The position numbers and the translations under genes are program-made. A stretch of 64,000 nucleotides of DNA from Strongyloides papillosus (taxonomy: Eukaryota > Nematoda > Chromadorea > Rhabditida > Strongyloididae): contig SRSI01000011.1 in the NCBI GenBank assembly GCA_005656395.1, positions 228,260-292,259 on the forward strand, written 5' to 3'. Shown here piece after piece: positions 23,029-35,117 of the stretch. Position 1 is the first letter of the stretch; every line of letters begins with the position of its first letter. The notes under the pieces were generated by a model. It was not told the origin of the DNA. It saw only the letters and a list, made by a program, of their open reading frames with translations, and did no database searches.

Positions 23029-23884
23029 AGTTGTGAAGATATCAAACGAGAAAGAATACATTAATTTATTTCATTTTCACTATTAAAAAAGAATACAAGT
23101 TTTGGCTTTATTAGAATATTTTCATGTTTAATTTTACAAGTTTTTGTGCTTGTCAAATCTTGATAAGTATGGTAGGGGGCAATAATATACGTATTTTTTT
23201 CATTAAAAATCAAGATAATGTTTAGTAATTACCAATATTAAAACGTTAATGAAAAAATTGTTTTTAAAATGATTTTACTTAATCTAATATACTGTTATAT
23301 TTAAACTAATTCTTATAAAAAGCTTGTTAAATACTATTTTACATACACTTTTTCTATACAAAATATTCATCAATTAATCATATTATATATTAAATTATAA
23401 AATAAATGAGTAAATTACTTAATGCTTAATCACTTATATGAATTGTTCTACGTACAATTTACTCTCTGGGATTAACATTATATATATAATGATAGTTATG
23501 ATCAATATTTTAATGTTATTTTTAGTTATTTTGTGGTCATTCTTAAATTTTTTCTCCTACTCCAAAGACACGTTAAATAGAGAAAGAAAAAGCTTCTGTT
23601 ATTATTTTTTCATATAGTGATATTGGTATGATTTGCTTATAATATTTTAGAAACTCAACAACAAATTAGTTTTTAAGAAAGGGAGTAAGGAGAAAAATTT
23701 TCCATCAATGATTTTTTTATATTATAGCTTAATTTAATTTATATTCTTATATTATTTTAATAGGATTCATGCCGTAATAAAATCTTTACTATGTATAATT
23801 TCAGGTTTTAGATAACTATTGGTTTATATATTCAATTTTTTTAATGAAATTAAACTTCCAATAATTAAATAAGTTTTTTAAGTT
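23029..23884. other. Sulfotransferase flank sequence
   Basis: AT-rich spacer. Bases 23460-23720 resemble the 3' flanks of the sulfotransferases at 36230-36440 and 38740-38960 (a shared block with an ACACGTTAAATA-like word and a long T-rich tract). This shows that the adjacent exon fragment came from a unit of that type. No gene. Confidence 0.5.
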
Positions 23885-24133
23885 TTATAATTTATTATTG
23901 CTATCAATGGGAATTTATATCTAATAAAATCATCAAAAATATATGATTGAAAAAAGTTTCCAAAGGTATGGATAATTGAATAGAGTCTCTCTTTGTTTCC
24001 TAAGAATAGTTGTTCCATTTGTAGAATGAAACCTTTTTGAATGGTTATGTTCCCATTTTATGCATTCTAGTTTCTTTTCTAGCACATTTTCTGGACATAA
24101 AATATCAATTAATTGCGAATAAAATTTTTTCAT
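23885..24133 (-). pseudogene. Orphan sulfotransferase exon 2 fragment at the duplication junction
   Basis: Reads KKFYSQLIDIL and then FHSTNGTTIL, clearly the second exon of the sulfotransferase family. Its 5' part is missing: upstream on the minus strand, at about 24134, the sequence changes abruptly into the 3' flank of the second MFS gene. A small deletion near the YYDDFIEFG region shifts the frame and gives an early TGA. No first exon accompanies it. It is best explained as a truncated leftover from an unequal exchange that built the tandem array. Confidence 0.85.
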
Positions 24134-24450
24134 TATAAGAGAAATTGATTCACTTATTTGAAAAATTTGCCTAATATAGTGAAGATATTTTTAATTATAT
24201 TTTGTTAAGTGACAGGTTTCTAATAAGTGGAAAAGATTATTTTTTTTATAAAGTACAATAAAATACATCTTAAGCGTATAATTGGGATTGGAATTATTAT
24301 TTCTAATATAAATAAAACTATTATTTTTACTTTTATATTTCATAAATTAATAAATTTTACTTTTTTAAAATAAAAAATTAAAAATATTTTAAAAAAATAT
24401 ATTATATACGAAATATAATTTGGAAAAGCATTGAAAAATTATTTTAAATA

Positions 24451-25844
24451 TTAAATATTATTATTATTAAGATTCGTTTCTTTGTTTTTATTATCTGTAA
24501 AATTAGTTTTTGTCCATTCTTCTGGTTCTGTTTTCATAACTATAAGAAATCCAATGTTTGATACAACTGTTAAAACTCCAATTATTGAAAACAATGCTTT
24601 CCACTAAAAACATTAAAAGAAATTCTAGAAATAATTCATTTTTAACTTACACCTTCAACTTCAAAATTTGGCATTATTAGACTAACTAATGATGGTACAA
24701 TAAGCAAAGCAATACTATTAGCAATAGAAGCAATTGACATTACAAAGTGAAAATGTTGTTGTGAAACAAGAAGGCATGATTTAAATATTGCTACAGAACA
24801 TGATGCACCCAATATAATTTGTACTGAATATAAGATAACATCAAGAAAACGGTATTGTGTAGCAAATAGACCCAATATTATGAATGTGATACCAGTTGTT
24901 ATTTGACTGGTACTTTGTAGAATTCTTAACACAATTGATAAACTACAAAATCTTTCTTTATCACTTAAATATCCATACAAAACTTTTACTAATATTCCAA
25001 AAGAATAGGGAAATGATGTAATTATTCCTGTTGTTGCAACATCATAATTTAAAACCAAATTCATATATATTGCTGCATATTGCATCCACAAATGCATATT
25101 TAGAAAGTATATAAAATATGTTATATTTCCTAGTGTTAATGTTGGATTAAGAAATACTTTCTTATATGGTACAGGTTCTTTAGAATGACCTCTTCTTTCT
25201 GATCCTTCTTTTTTATGTTTAATATATTTTGCCTCTTCTGTTGATACATATTTTGAATCCTCTGGATGATCATTATAAAGTACATAAAAAATAATCAATA
25301 TACATAAAGATATTAGTGAATGAACGTAAAAAATGCTACTACTACCAAAATTATTTGAACAAAGTCGTGAAGATAAATACATCGTTATTAATGGTGCTAC
25401 TTGGGCACTTGTACTTAATATTGTCATATAAATGCCACTTTCAGGTAACGGAGCCCATGAAAATGTCATTGCTCCCAGTCCTGGTAATGCGATAGCCCAA
25501 GAAATTCCTTGAATAAATCTTATTAATAGCGTAAAAAAGTAGTTTATTCTAAGGGCTATTGGAGTTAATCCAGTTGAAATTAGAGATATTCCCAAAAAAA
25601 TACAAAAGGTATTTTTTGCCCCAATATTTAAAAATAAATATTGAACTGTTAGAGTTCCAACTATATTACCAATTGCTACAATTGAGAAAAGAAAGTTCAT
25701 TTCAGATGCTTCATAATTGATAAGAGAAGTTTCATTTTCATTGGCATCGCAAACAACAGCAAAATTTAAGGTAAGAATATTTGATATAAAGCAGCAATAT
25801 GAAAATAATCCCAATATTAAAATTACATAACGGAAACGGTTCAT
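24451..25844 (-). CDS. MFS anion transporter, SLC17-like, copy 2
   Basis: Exons 25844-24651 and 24603-24451 give 448 aa. Intron position, phase and exon 1 length (1194 nt) are the same as in the copy at 18983-20379. The protein is intact, with about twelve hydrophobic segments, the SLC17-like RFIQGISWA, FSWAPLPESGIY and TSAQVAPL motifs, and a central charged loop. Divergence from copy 1 is uneven. Residues about 205-335 differ at only about three positions, whereas the 60 residues after them differ at about a dozen. The 3' end differs slightly (ends ETNLNNNNI against ETNLNNIILY). Likely a plasma-membrane or vesicular anion carrier; substrate unknown. Confidence 0.88.
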
Positions 25845-26996
25845 TTTGAGCGATATATAAAATAATTTAGGAGTATGGTACAAATTTATACTGAAGTTAT
25901 AATGTATTCCAAGAGGATAAAATTGAAAGTAATATCATTTATAACTTTTAATCTTGTAAAGGTAAAGAAAAATTGTATTTTTACTAAGTTATGATAATTT
26001 TTTTATGATAACAATAGTATTAAACTTAATGTTCATTTGCAAAACATATTTTGTGAAGTGTGATTTCCGATAAATGAACTTAACAAAACTATTTGCAATA
26101 TTTTTATTATTGCTTTAATAATTTTTCCATTAAAATTTATATAAATTTAAATACTAGATTATTTAGAACATTTTTTCTGAACGAAAACATTTAATAATAA
26201 TATATTTAACTTTATAATTCTAAATATAAATACTATTTATCAATTTAATTTCAAAATATATTGGCCTTTTAAACCTCTTTTGATTTTTACATATTTTAAC
26301 ATTAAAAAAAAACATTTCATACAGGAAATATTGTGTTAATATTTTTTGTATTAAGTTATTGAATTTTTTAAAAGTAATTATATTTTAAGGATATTAATAA
26401 CAAAATAATGTATTATACAAATTTAAATCGAATTGTAAAACAACACCATCATTTGTAATTGTAAAAAATTGTACTGGCATTAAAAAAATTATAAAGTTAA
26501 TAATTTCTAAATATAATATTATTATACTATGTTTTAGTTAGGTTTATTTGAAAAAATGTTCTATTTTTCTACTATTATATTTTTGTCACCACGAATTTAG
26601 TAATTTTAATATTCGTATATTTAATTTAAAATCGTCACATATCTTCACTTTATCCAGAATATTTAAACAATTGATAAATAATATTTAATTTAGTTTTTAT
26701 TTAATTCTAAATATAACAACATATTTTTAATAATATAAATCTTCATTAATCGTAAAGATAAACAATTCGTCTTAAACTTTGTTTGGCTAAATCTTTTTTG
26801 TACTTTTTTAAAAATCCCACAGTTTTATTTAACCTTTATAAAACAAAAAAAATTTAAATTTGACTAAAAAATAGATACAACCCATCAATATTTAAAAAAC
26901 ATATTTATAAAACAAGTTTAAATAGAAAATGAATATAATGTTGAACCCTTAATTATGGAATTGAGCTTTATAATAATTAAATATGTTTTTCAAGTT
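25845..26996. other. Upstream region of MFS copy 2
   Basis: AT-rich spacer, alignable over its first several hundred bases with 20380-21040. A roughly 120-bp stretch around 26460-26580 has no counterpart in unit 1. No coding signal. Confidence 0.55.
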
Positions 26997-27960
26997 TTAT
27001 AATTTATTAATACAATCAATGGGAAATTTGTATCCAAATTCAATAAAATCATCGTAATATATAATAGAAAGAAGTTTCAAAAGGTATGGATTATCAAATA
27101 AAATTTCTCTTTGTTTCTCAAGAATAGTTGTTCCATTTGTGGAGTGAAAACTTTTTGAATGATTAAGTTCCCATTTTATATAATCTATTTTCTTCTCTGG
27201 TACATTTCGTGAACGTAAAATATCAATTAATTGCGAGTAAAATTTTTTTTGGTCCAGAGAATCATAGTTGACTTTTATATAGTGCTCTTTATGTTTATTA
27301 TATTGACATAACCTAAAAAATACTTTATACTTGTAATGTTGAAACTAACCATGTTTGTGGGAAAAAATGGTGTTCAATATGAAATGTTGCTTCTGTTCCA
27401 TTATAAGAATAACTTTTTAATGTTTTATATAAATTTTTGAGAACGCATTCCATATTACTTCTGCAGTAAAAACATGTACTTAGAGAAGGAATTTGATTCC
27501 TCGTTATAACGCATAAATGAGTAAAAGCACTGAGAAATCGTTCAATAGGATTTCTCACAATAATAAAATGTTTCCAATTTTTTTGAAATAGTTTAAATTT
27601 TTTTAATCTATATGCAATAGAAATTTCAGGTATACTTGAAAAAACAAATTGGCTACCACAAGCTCTTGATGCCCAATAATCTTCGTTGAGATGTTTATGT
27701 TTTGATAGAAATAATTTATCATTAAATAGATAACAAAATATAGCTGCAATCATAGTACTAAAATTTTTACCAATACTACATATATTAAGTTTATATTTTT
27801 TTAATACAAAATAGTTGCTCTTTTTGGTTTGAGAATTTGGTAAACATTCATAACCTTTCATTATACTTGAGCAAGAAATATTTTTTTCTGAAGTGAATAC
27901 AAAATCAAATAAGTTAATGTATAGAAAAATGAGAACTGCTAAATAATTTAGTAACTTCAT
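26997..27960 (-). CDS. Carbohydrate sulfotransferase family protein, copy B
   Basis: Exons 27960-27350 and 27312-26997 give 308 aa. The family resembles Golgi carbohydrate sulfotransferases (Sulfotransfer_2 type), which move sulfate from PAPS to sugars and are expanded in nematodes. Seen in the protein: an N-terminal hydrophobic signal/anchor (about 4-23), CSIGKNFSTMIAAIFCYLF (likely 5'-phosphosulfate site, about 60-80), VRNPIERFLSAFTHLC (3'-phosphate site, about 134-149), paired cysteines (CFYC), and a C-terminal YYDDFIEFGY motif. The intron splits the tryptophan codon of FPQTW (TG|GTTAGT to TTTTTTAG|G, phase 2), as in every other copy here. No lesion is visible, so this is the functional partner of pseudogene copy A. 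Confidence 0.88.
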
Positions 27961-28372
27961 AATTGTAAAAGTGTCGAAAAAAGGAAGAATACATCAATTT
28001 TATTTGTTTTCACTTCTAGGAAGTAATACAGGTTTTGGCATTAATGAAATAATTCCACGTTTGACTTGTCAAGTTTTTATGCTTATTAATATTGATAAGT
28101 TTGGCAAGAGGTAGTAATATACATCTTCTTTTCATTATGAAACATGATAATATTTAATAATTACCATTATTTAAAATATTAATGAAAAAATTGTTCTTAA
28201 AATGATTTTACTTAACCTAATTAACTTTTATATTAAAACTTATTTTTATACGTACCTTTTAAAATCTTATCTAATAAGATTATTTTTTGATACAAAATAT
28301 TGGTCAAGAAATCATATCATGCATTAAATTATAAGAAAAATGAGGAATTTATTTAATGTTGAATTAATTTTA

Positions 28373-29050
28373 CCCTTTCAGTCCCAAACTTAAATTAAGT
28401 GCAACATGTTAAATCCTAATTAAAATAAAATTTTTAAAAACGAATATAGTAAAAAACAATGGCGAAATTAAATAAAATATTTAAAATTTCAATTAAATAA
28501 AAACCATCCATCGAATAACAGGTCAAAAGTTAATGTGGTTGCATAGAGTTAGCCAGTAAAAAAAATTAATTTTATTTAAAAAGTTGTATTTTTTGCCAAG
28601 ATTTACTAAATATCAATAAAAAGTTTAAAGTATTTCCAATGTTTTTAGTAACCTTCGCAACTCTCAGCTTCGTAATGTATGTATATCAAAAAAAATTTTT
28701 CATTTCAATCATTTATTGTATAATTTACTATTCCTATAGAAATATTTAAGGAAAGAATATCGCAAGAGTTGAATACTAATTATTCTAAGAGTTTAAAATT
28801 TATTATAATGATCTTTCCTATTGCTTTATTGAATAATTATTAGCATATATGTTTGTTACTCTAAAATTTCTACTAATTTAGTCATATTACTACTACTTTA
28901 AATAATTACTGTATTTTAATATCAAGAAGCGTCATGTAAATTTTTAAACAGTGTTATTTCGTACATTTTTTTATCGAATGAGTATAAAATTATTTCATTA
29001 TCTTTAAAATTGACTAAGTTATGTTTCATAAAAGTTTGGGATTGAAAGGG
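28373..29050. mobile_element. piggyBac-type MITE, copy 2 (older)
   Basis: 678 bp bounded by CCCTTTCAGTCCCAAACTT at the left and its imperfect inverse (AAGTTTGGGATTGAAAGGG) at the right. Flanks are TTTA and TTCA, decayed forms of the TTAA duplication. The internal sequence near the right end, read in reverse, matches the left end of the copy at 21747-22440 (AAACATAA, then TACTCATTCGATA), so the two lie in opposite orientation. No coding capacity. It lies about 400 bp upstream of sulfotransferase copy B. Confidence 0.85.
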
Positions 29051-29156
29051 TTCAAGAGTATAATACTTTAAGTATCATTATATGATCATTTTTCGTCTAT
29101 TCAATTTCATAAAATTAAATGTATCTTAATTAACATATTAAATAATAATGCTTTTT

Positions 29157-29412
29157 TTAATCTACCTTTGAAGTTGAACAAGGTAGAAAGAAAATCCATG
29201 ATATGCTTTCAACAGACCATTGGTAATTTTTCGAAAAATCTCCTCCAAATTTGGTTATTATTTCATCATCGTATAAGAGGTATGCTACTTACCAAAGTTT
29301 TCTTTTAAAATCAGGTTCACGGTTATCTATATCTAAAAAATATTTTAGACTTATATCATCACCATAAAATGAAGAAAAAGCTTACCAATCAAATGGTTGT
29401 AAAATAAATCAA
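29157..29412 (-). pseudogene. Unidentified coding remnant
   Basis: One minus-strand frame reads protein-like sequence over about 85 codons, interrupted by two TAA codons that each follow a TGG. Segments include FYGDDISLKYFLDID, NREPDFKRKLW, YDDEIITKFGGDFSKNYQW and ESISWIFFLPC. Composition (Asp, Trp, Cys) is unlike chance AT-rich frames, and both stops fall within GTAAG words that could instead be splice donors. I do not recognise the family. It could be a decayed gene fragment or exons of a gene I cannot complete. Confidence 0.35.
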
Positions 29413-30172
29413 CTATTCGCTTTCTTCTTACTTAAAAGATAAAGGATTTAAAATTACAACAGATTCCTAAAAAATTAATGTATATACGTTTTTTATAACA
29501 TTATTTCCATCAAAAACTTGAATTTATAATTTAATGTAACAATGTTTTTAAGTAATTTGAATTTCTTTAACAAACGTAAAAGAACAATTTCATAATATTA
29601 CAGAAAATTAATAACAATTTAATTTATTTAAATCTTGAAAATTTAGTGGTGTTAAGTTGAAATTTAAAATATGACTGCAATTAATCATTTTTGTATATTT
29701 CAATAGCCTTTTTAATTTTTCCTCTATTTTATAACATTGTATTCTAATTGTTTTTTCACTGTTTTAATAAATCATGTTTATATTATTAAAAAAATGTTGA
29801 ATTTTGATAGAACTCTAAAATTGCCAAATTTATTACTAATAATATAACTTAAAATACATTCATAAATTTTGTATAATAAGAATTTTTGAATTATGTCTTA
29901 ATCATATCACTGAGAATTCCATTTCTTTAATAATAGGGTGATTTAAATCATTGAATCAAGTATAGACGAAATGTAATACAAAAAATTATAAACAGAAAAA
30001 ATGTAACGTTATTCATACATATTTGAATAATTGAATCACATTCTCAAGAATTTTTTAATATTATATGACTATGACGTTCCTTATTTTTTTAATTACACAT
30101 TCATTCATTAGACTCAAAAGTTGGTATAAATATTTTAAAAATGAATGCAAAAATATTATAGCTTTAAAAAAT
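29413..30172. other. Upstream region of the M13 peptidase
   Basis: AT-rich, no supported gene. An in-frame ATG at 30065 would add 36 residues to the peptidase, but the ATG at 30173 gives the better signal peptide. Confidence 0.5.
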
Positions 30173-31643
30173 ATGAAAATTTTATTCTTGATTCTTAATT
30201 TTTATACATTTATTTTTCTGTCAAAATGCTGCACTTCATTTGATTTAAAAGAAGTCTCATCGAAATATAATCTTCAATTAGCCTCTAAAAGTCTTCTTGA
30301 AAATGTTGATCTTAATTTAGATCCATGTGATAACTTTTATAAATTTTCCTGTGGTACATGGATTAAAGCTAAGGAAATGGAAAGTGTAAATGAAAAAAAT
30401 TTCTCATATTCGAATTTTGCCACAAATTTTAGAAATTTTCTTAACGGTAATATCTGTTTTCGTCTTTTATCACTTGTTTTCAGAGTCCTTGGTTGGAAAA
30501 TATGATGATGAATCAGATGCAATTAAAACCATTAATAATTTAAGAAAAAAATGTGCGATATTACCTGACGATAATAAAAAGGAAACTTGTGATAAAACAA
30601 TTAAGGAATTTGGATTATATGCAACTGCTTCATTATTTTTATCGAAAAACAAAGTTGACAATTATAAACATAACGACTACGCTGTAATACAAGATATCGT
30701 TAGAAGAATAAAGGAAGAATTCAGATTATTAATAGATGAAAAGAAAGATATATTTGATGACAAATCAAGAGACAATCTCTTACGTAAACTTTATGAAACA
30801 GAATTTACAACAAAATTTGACGAAGACAATATTTCTAATGTACTGTTAATGGAAAATTGTTATAAAGAAATAGAAATATCAGAAAATGATAGCATTGAAA
30901 AAGTTCTTGAAAATATTGAATCACTGTCGAAGCTGAATCATTCCAGTCTTAGTTGTGGTGAAAAAATTTTCAAAGCTACTACATATTTAGGATATTTAAT
31001 GAATGCTCTGTATGCCAGAGAATATAATAAAATTTTTGTTTCTTCAAATGTACTTAAAGAACCATGGTTTAGTAGATATTTTCCATACTCCCTTAATTAT
31101 GGTAATATTGGATTTGTTATTGCTCATGAAATTTCACATGCCTTTGACAGTAATAATTATAAACGTATATTTGGTCCTGATAAAAAAAGTACAATAATAC
31201 TAACTCCAGAATCAATAGAAAATGCGGAGAAAAAAATTGAATGTTTCGTTAAACAATACGGTGATCAGAAAGAAGGTTTAACTGGATTAAATATTAATGG
31301 CACATTAACATTACCTGAAAATATTGCAGATAATGGTGGACTTAAAATTGCTCATAGAGCTTACATGAAGTATCTCCAAAGTATTGGTGGTGAAGAACCT
31401 AAAGTTCCCGGTTTTGAAAAGTTCAGCAGTGAACAATTATTTTTCATCAGTTTTGGTAGAACTTTTTGTGAACATAATAGTAAAGAAAATTTGGAAGAGC
31501 AAATAAAAACTGATCCTCACACTCCAGCGGAATTACGCATTATAATGGCTTTATCGAATTATAAACCGTTTTCTAATGCTTTTAAGTGTGAGTTAAACAG
31601 TAAAATGAATCCTGGAGAAAAATGTGAATTATGGCTAAATTAA
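30173..31643 (+). CDS. Short M13 (neprilysin-like) metallopeptidase
   Basis: Exons 30173-30446 and 30484-31643 give 477 aa. Secreted or type II membrane zinc endopeptidase of the neprilysin family, which cleaves peptides outside the cell. The start MKILFLILNF resembles a signal peptide or anchor. The family N-terminal motif DPCDNFYKFSCGTW is at about residue 43. Zinc and catalytic motifs are intact: HEISH at about 306 and ENIADNGG at about 369, with FGRTFCEH and the terminal CELW. NALY replaces the usual substrate-binding NAYY. At 477 aa it is well short of the usual 700 or more, having lost much of the lid domain between the N-terminal motif and the catalytic half. Intron: ACG|GTAATA to TTTTCAG|AG. 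The gene appears intact. Confidence 0.9.
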
Positions 31644-34339
31644 AACTTTATATTTTTTATGCTATTTCTTTTATATTAAATAATTTTTAATAATAAAAGA
31701 TTTTGTGTCAAATAATAAGTGTAAATGATTTTGCTTATTGTACATTAAAATACGGTGAATAAATGACATCCCCACTTTATTTAGAGGAGTAAGGAGCATT
31801 TGTAAATTATTTTCGATATCGAAACTTTTTTATATCTTAATATATGTAACTTTATGTGCTGATTTCAAAAAACGCAATATTTTTTTAATCTGAAGTCCCG
31901 TTCTTGAGATATAGCTACATAAAGATGTTTTGGTGTTTTAGTCTTGACCCCCTTAGAGTTATTCGTTTTATCTGAAATTTTACAGGTATATATAGTTTTA
32001 GATACTAATAATATTAAAATAAAAAAAAGTTAAAATTTCAAGTTCATTCTTAAGATTTTGGATTTTTTCCAAAATGGCCGAAAAAAACCTAAATTCTTAC
32101 ATTTTAAAATGATATATCAGGATTCAGAGAAGGAAATCGAAAAAAAGAAAAAAAGCTATCCTAAGTTTCTTTTTAACTTACATTTTGACTATAATCCCAA
32201 GAAAATTGGAAAACTTTAAGTACCATAAAACCGTTGCAGAAATTTTTTGAAAAAAAAGTTTTTGCAAAAAATTTTTTGTATTTTTTTAAAAAAAGTATGT
32301 CAAGATGAAACTTTTTGAATAAAGTGTTTTTACAACTTTTATGTAGAATTAAATTTTCTATCGAATGATATACATATCATGTTGATTCATTTATCCGTTC
32401 TCGAGATATAAAGAAAAAAGTGATTTTTTAACTTTCTAAAAAAGTGGTATTTTTTAGTTTCAAGAAAGGAAAAAAGTTTCAATACGTCCATTTTTTTAAA
32501 ATGTCTTGAATTTCCCCCCTAGAGAAATTTGTTGCGAACATTTTAAGATAGTAACCGTTCATTTAACTCTTTTCATTCTTGAGTTAGTCAAAAAACAAAT
32601 TGGTCAATTTTTTTTTCTAATTTTTAAATTTTAAAAAAAAAGTATGCAAAGATGAAACTTTGTCAATATAAAATGTTCGCAGAATTTATGTGAAATTTAA
32701 TTCTCTATCGAATGACATATAGATCGTCTTAATCCCATTATCCATTGTCGAGATACATCTCATTAAGTACCATATTTTGAAATTTGGTACCTCCATTTTT
32801 CCCTCAATACTAATATTTTTATTCAAAATTCCACACATAGATGTAATTTTTAATGCTTATTACATGCAAACTATAAAATTTGCCAAAAAAGTCCGATCAA
32901 CGAAATAGTAAGTCATCGAAAATTCCCTTAGATCTCAGAGGAAAAGTTTACTTCTTAAATGGCTTTGGTTTTCTGTACTTATTTCTATAAAAATAAAAAA
33001 TGCATTTTAATGTGCTCGATAAAAAAAATAAATATTAGATTCATTTGAATTTTTGCTCTTAGATACATCTATTTAAATGAGAATAATCTTGAAATGTTGT
33101 GATCCCCTAAAATTCTTTAAAAATGATCCTAATAACTAGAAATTTCACAGGTACGTGCAATTTCCTTATGGTTGTTATGTATAAACAATAAAATTTACAA
33201 AAAAAGTCCGACCCCAGAAAATAGTATGTCATCGAAAATACCTCTATACGTCAGAAGAAAAGTTTACTTCTTAAAGTGGTTTTCGTTTTCTGTACTTTTT
33301 TTTATTAAAATAAAAAATGTATTTTAATGTGTAGAGTAGAAAAAATAAATACTGCTTCATCTGAATTTTCGTTCTTAAAATAGTCAATAGAAAGTGAAAG
33401 ACAATTTTAAAAATTTTCTAACACAGTAACATTTTCTAAGTATATAATTGAAAAATTTGTATTATTTTCAGTTACTAAGAATAAAAAATAATATGAACAA
33501 TTTTTTTTTAATTGAAGTCAAACATCAACGATTTATAAAAGTTATAGAAGAAATTTTTTTTAAAATTTTAAAAGTTAAATTAAATTCCTAAAAATATAGT
33601 AGAATTAAGATAGGTAGAAAAAATATTTTCTATTTCATTATATGTATTATTTGTGCTGATTTAGTAAAAATTTAAAATCAGTACAGTATATGTCCATTAT
33701 TGAGATATGATGAAAAATTAAAATCAAATTATATTTAATTTTTTGAGATTTAACAAAATGTTTACTAAATATCTTTAAATTCAATAGTAGAATAGATTTT
33801 TTCTTCTAAACGTTTCTATACCAAAATTATCTAAACTAATTTGTTTCAAAATACCGCAATTTAGCTACACATATTAAAAGTTTTAAAAAAAAAGTGTTCA
33901 AGAAATTATGATATAGCGATGCACAGACTTATTTTTAAAAAAAATGTAAAATTATTTAAAAGTTTTGCTATGCTTTGTAAAAATTGCAGATAAATTTACC
34001 TAAATTTCTAAGTCGAAACCATCCAGCAAAACGTTTTGAAAGTAAATTTTATATTTTATTAAAAAAATAACCAATCCTTTGATTTAAATATATTTCTAGC
34101 TTTTTGCAATCTATCTTAATTTATTTACTACGAAAAGTGTCTAAGTTATTATTATAAATTGCAAACAGATTTCACCACCCTTTTTTTATAAGTTATAAAA
34201 CCCAACACTCTTCAGTTTTTATAACTATTTTATGAAAACAATTTTATCTATATATTTTTAATTTGATTTTATTTTTTTTCGATACATTATACGTGTAATG
34301 TATAACAGTTATTTTTTTGATTTACTTTTAATCTTTGTT
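31644..34339. repeat. Decayed repeat-rich non-coding region
   Basis: No coding frame. Unlike other spacers, the sequence contains mid-complexity words that recur: variants of TCGAGATATA near 31910, 32400 and 32750; a block with CTATCGAATGA at 32334-32412 that recurs at 32689-32760; and a 195-bp block at 32868-33063 repeated at 33184-33376. This is typical of an old tandemly amplified element. I cannot identify the family or its ends. Confidence 0.6.
32868..33376. repeat. Direct repeat pair of about 195 bp
   Basis: Bases 32868-33063 and 33184-33376 are direct repeats about 316 bp apart and roughly 80 percent alike by eye. Shared words include AAAAAAGTCCGA, TCATCGAAAAT, AAAAGTTTACTTCTTAAA, TTTTCTGTACTT and TTTTAATGTG. 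Confidence 0.8.
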
Positions 34340-34358
34340 AACGCCCTTAAAAGGCGTT
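34340..34358. repeat. Short hairpin
   Basis: AACGCC (34340-34345) and GGCGTT (34353-34358) can pair around a CTTAAAA loop. It stands out as GC-rich in AT-rich DNA, at the end of the repeat-rich region. No downstream T-run; role unknown. Confidence 0.5.
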
Positions 34359-35117
34359 GAGTCCAGAGGAAGATAAAAAGGAAGAAATTAAGTATAATTT
34401 TTACTTCTGATTGTTATTTATATAGTTTAATTTGACATTTAATAAAAGTATATATATTATTCCACTACAGAGGATAGCAGCTCTATAAAAAAGCCAACAT
34501 CTTATAAACGTAGAGAAATATTTTATCATTTTAAATACATTAAAAATAAGTATTTTAATTTCATAATACATTTTAAAAATTTTTAAAAAAAAATATAAAA
34601 CAATAAGCATGCATTAGATTGGTAAAATTACTATCTATTACGTTACTAGAATGCGAAATGATAAAATAATAATCTTTTAAATTGGATCATTTTAAGTTAA
34701 ATAACTGTGAGATATTTATGAACAACATAAAGTATTATAATGTTAAAAAAATTAACGAAACTTTAAACTAATTTTTATTATAAATTTCTATTATATTCAA
34801 TAATTTAAAAACTTGCATTTTAATACTAATTAGAAGTTTAATGTAAACATTCTCTTTAATTTCCTATTTCAATAATAAAAATTTGGAAAAAGTTATTCAA
34901 ATTTAGAATCTCAAATGTGTTTAAATCTATGGGGATGTGTAATAAAACGATTTAGATAAAATATATTTTATAAATTTTTAACATTCAATTACCTATGTAA
35001 TTTTAATAATAACTATTAATATTGTAAAATACGAAAATATTACTTACAATATTACAACTGTGTTATTATAAAACAAAAGATTTCATTTTTTTTAGAACTC
35101 TTAATATTTAAAAAAAT
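34359..35117. other. AT-rich spacer
   Basis: No gene or clear repeat seen. A minus-strand frame at 34401-34610 is low-complexity hydrophobic sequence of the kind AT-rich DNA produces by chance. Confidence 0.5.

Larger units (their letters stand above)
18660..28350. repeat. Tandem duplication: MFS transporter plus sulfotransferase unit (two copies)
   Basis: Two head-to-tail units on the minus strand. Unit 1 runs from about 18660 to the sulfotransferase upstream region near 23400. Unit 2 starts at about 24130 and ends beyond 27960. Alignable sequence covers the 3' flank of the transporter (18660 onward against 24125 onward), both transporter exons, several hundred bases upstream of the transporter (20430 onward against 25890 onward) and the sulfotransferase gene. 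A truncated sulfotransferase exon marks the junction between units at 23885-24133. Edges are estimated by eye. Confidence 0.8.

Noticed and set aside
34401..34610. Minus-strand 69-codon hydrophobic frame
   Set aside because: Composition is what AT-rich DNA gives by chance; no ATG-proximal signal, splice context or motif.
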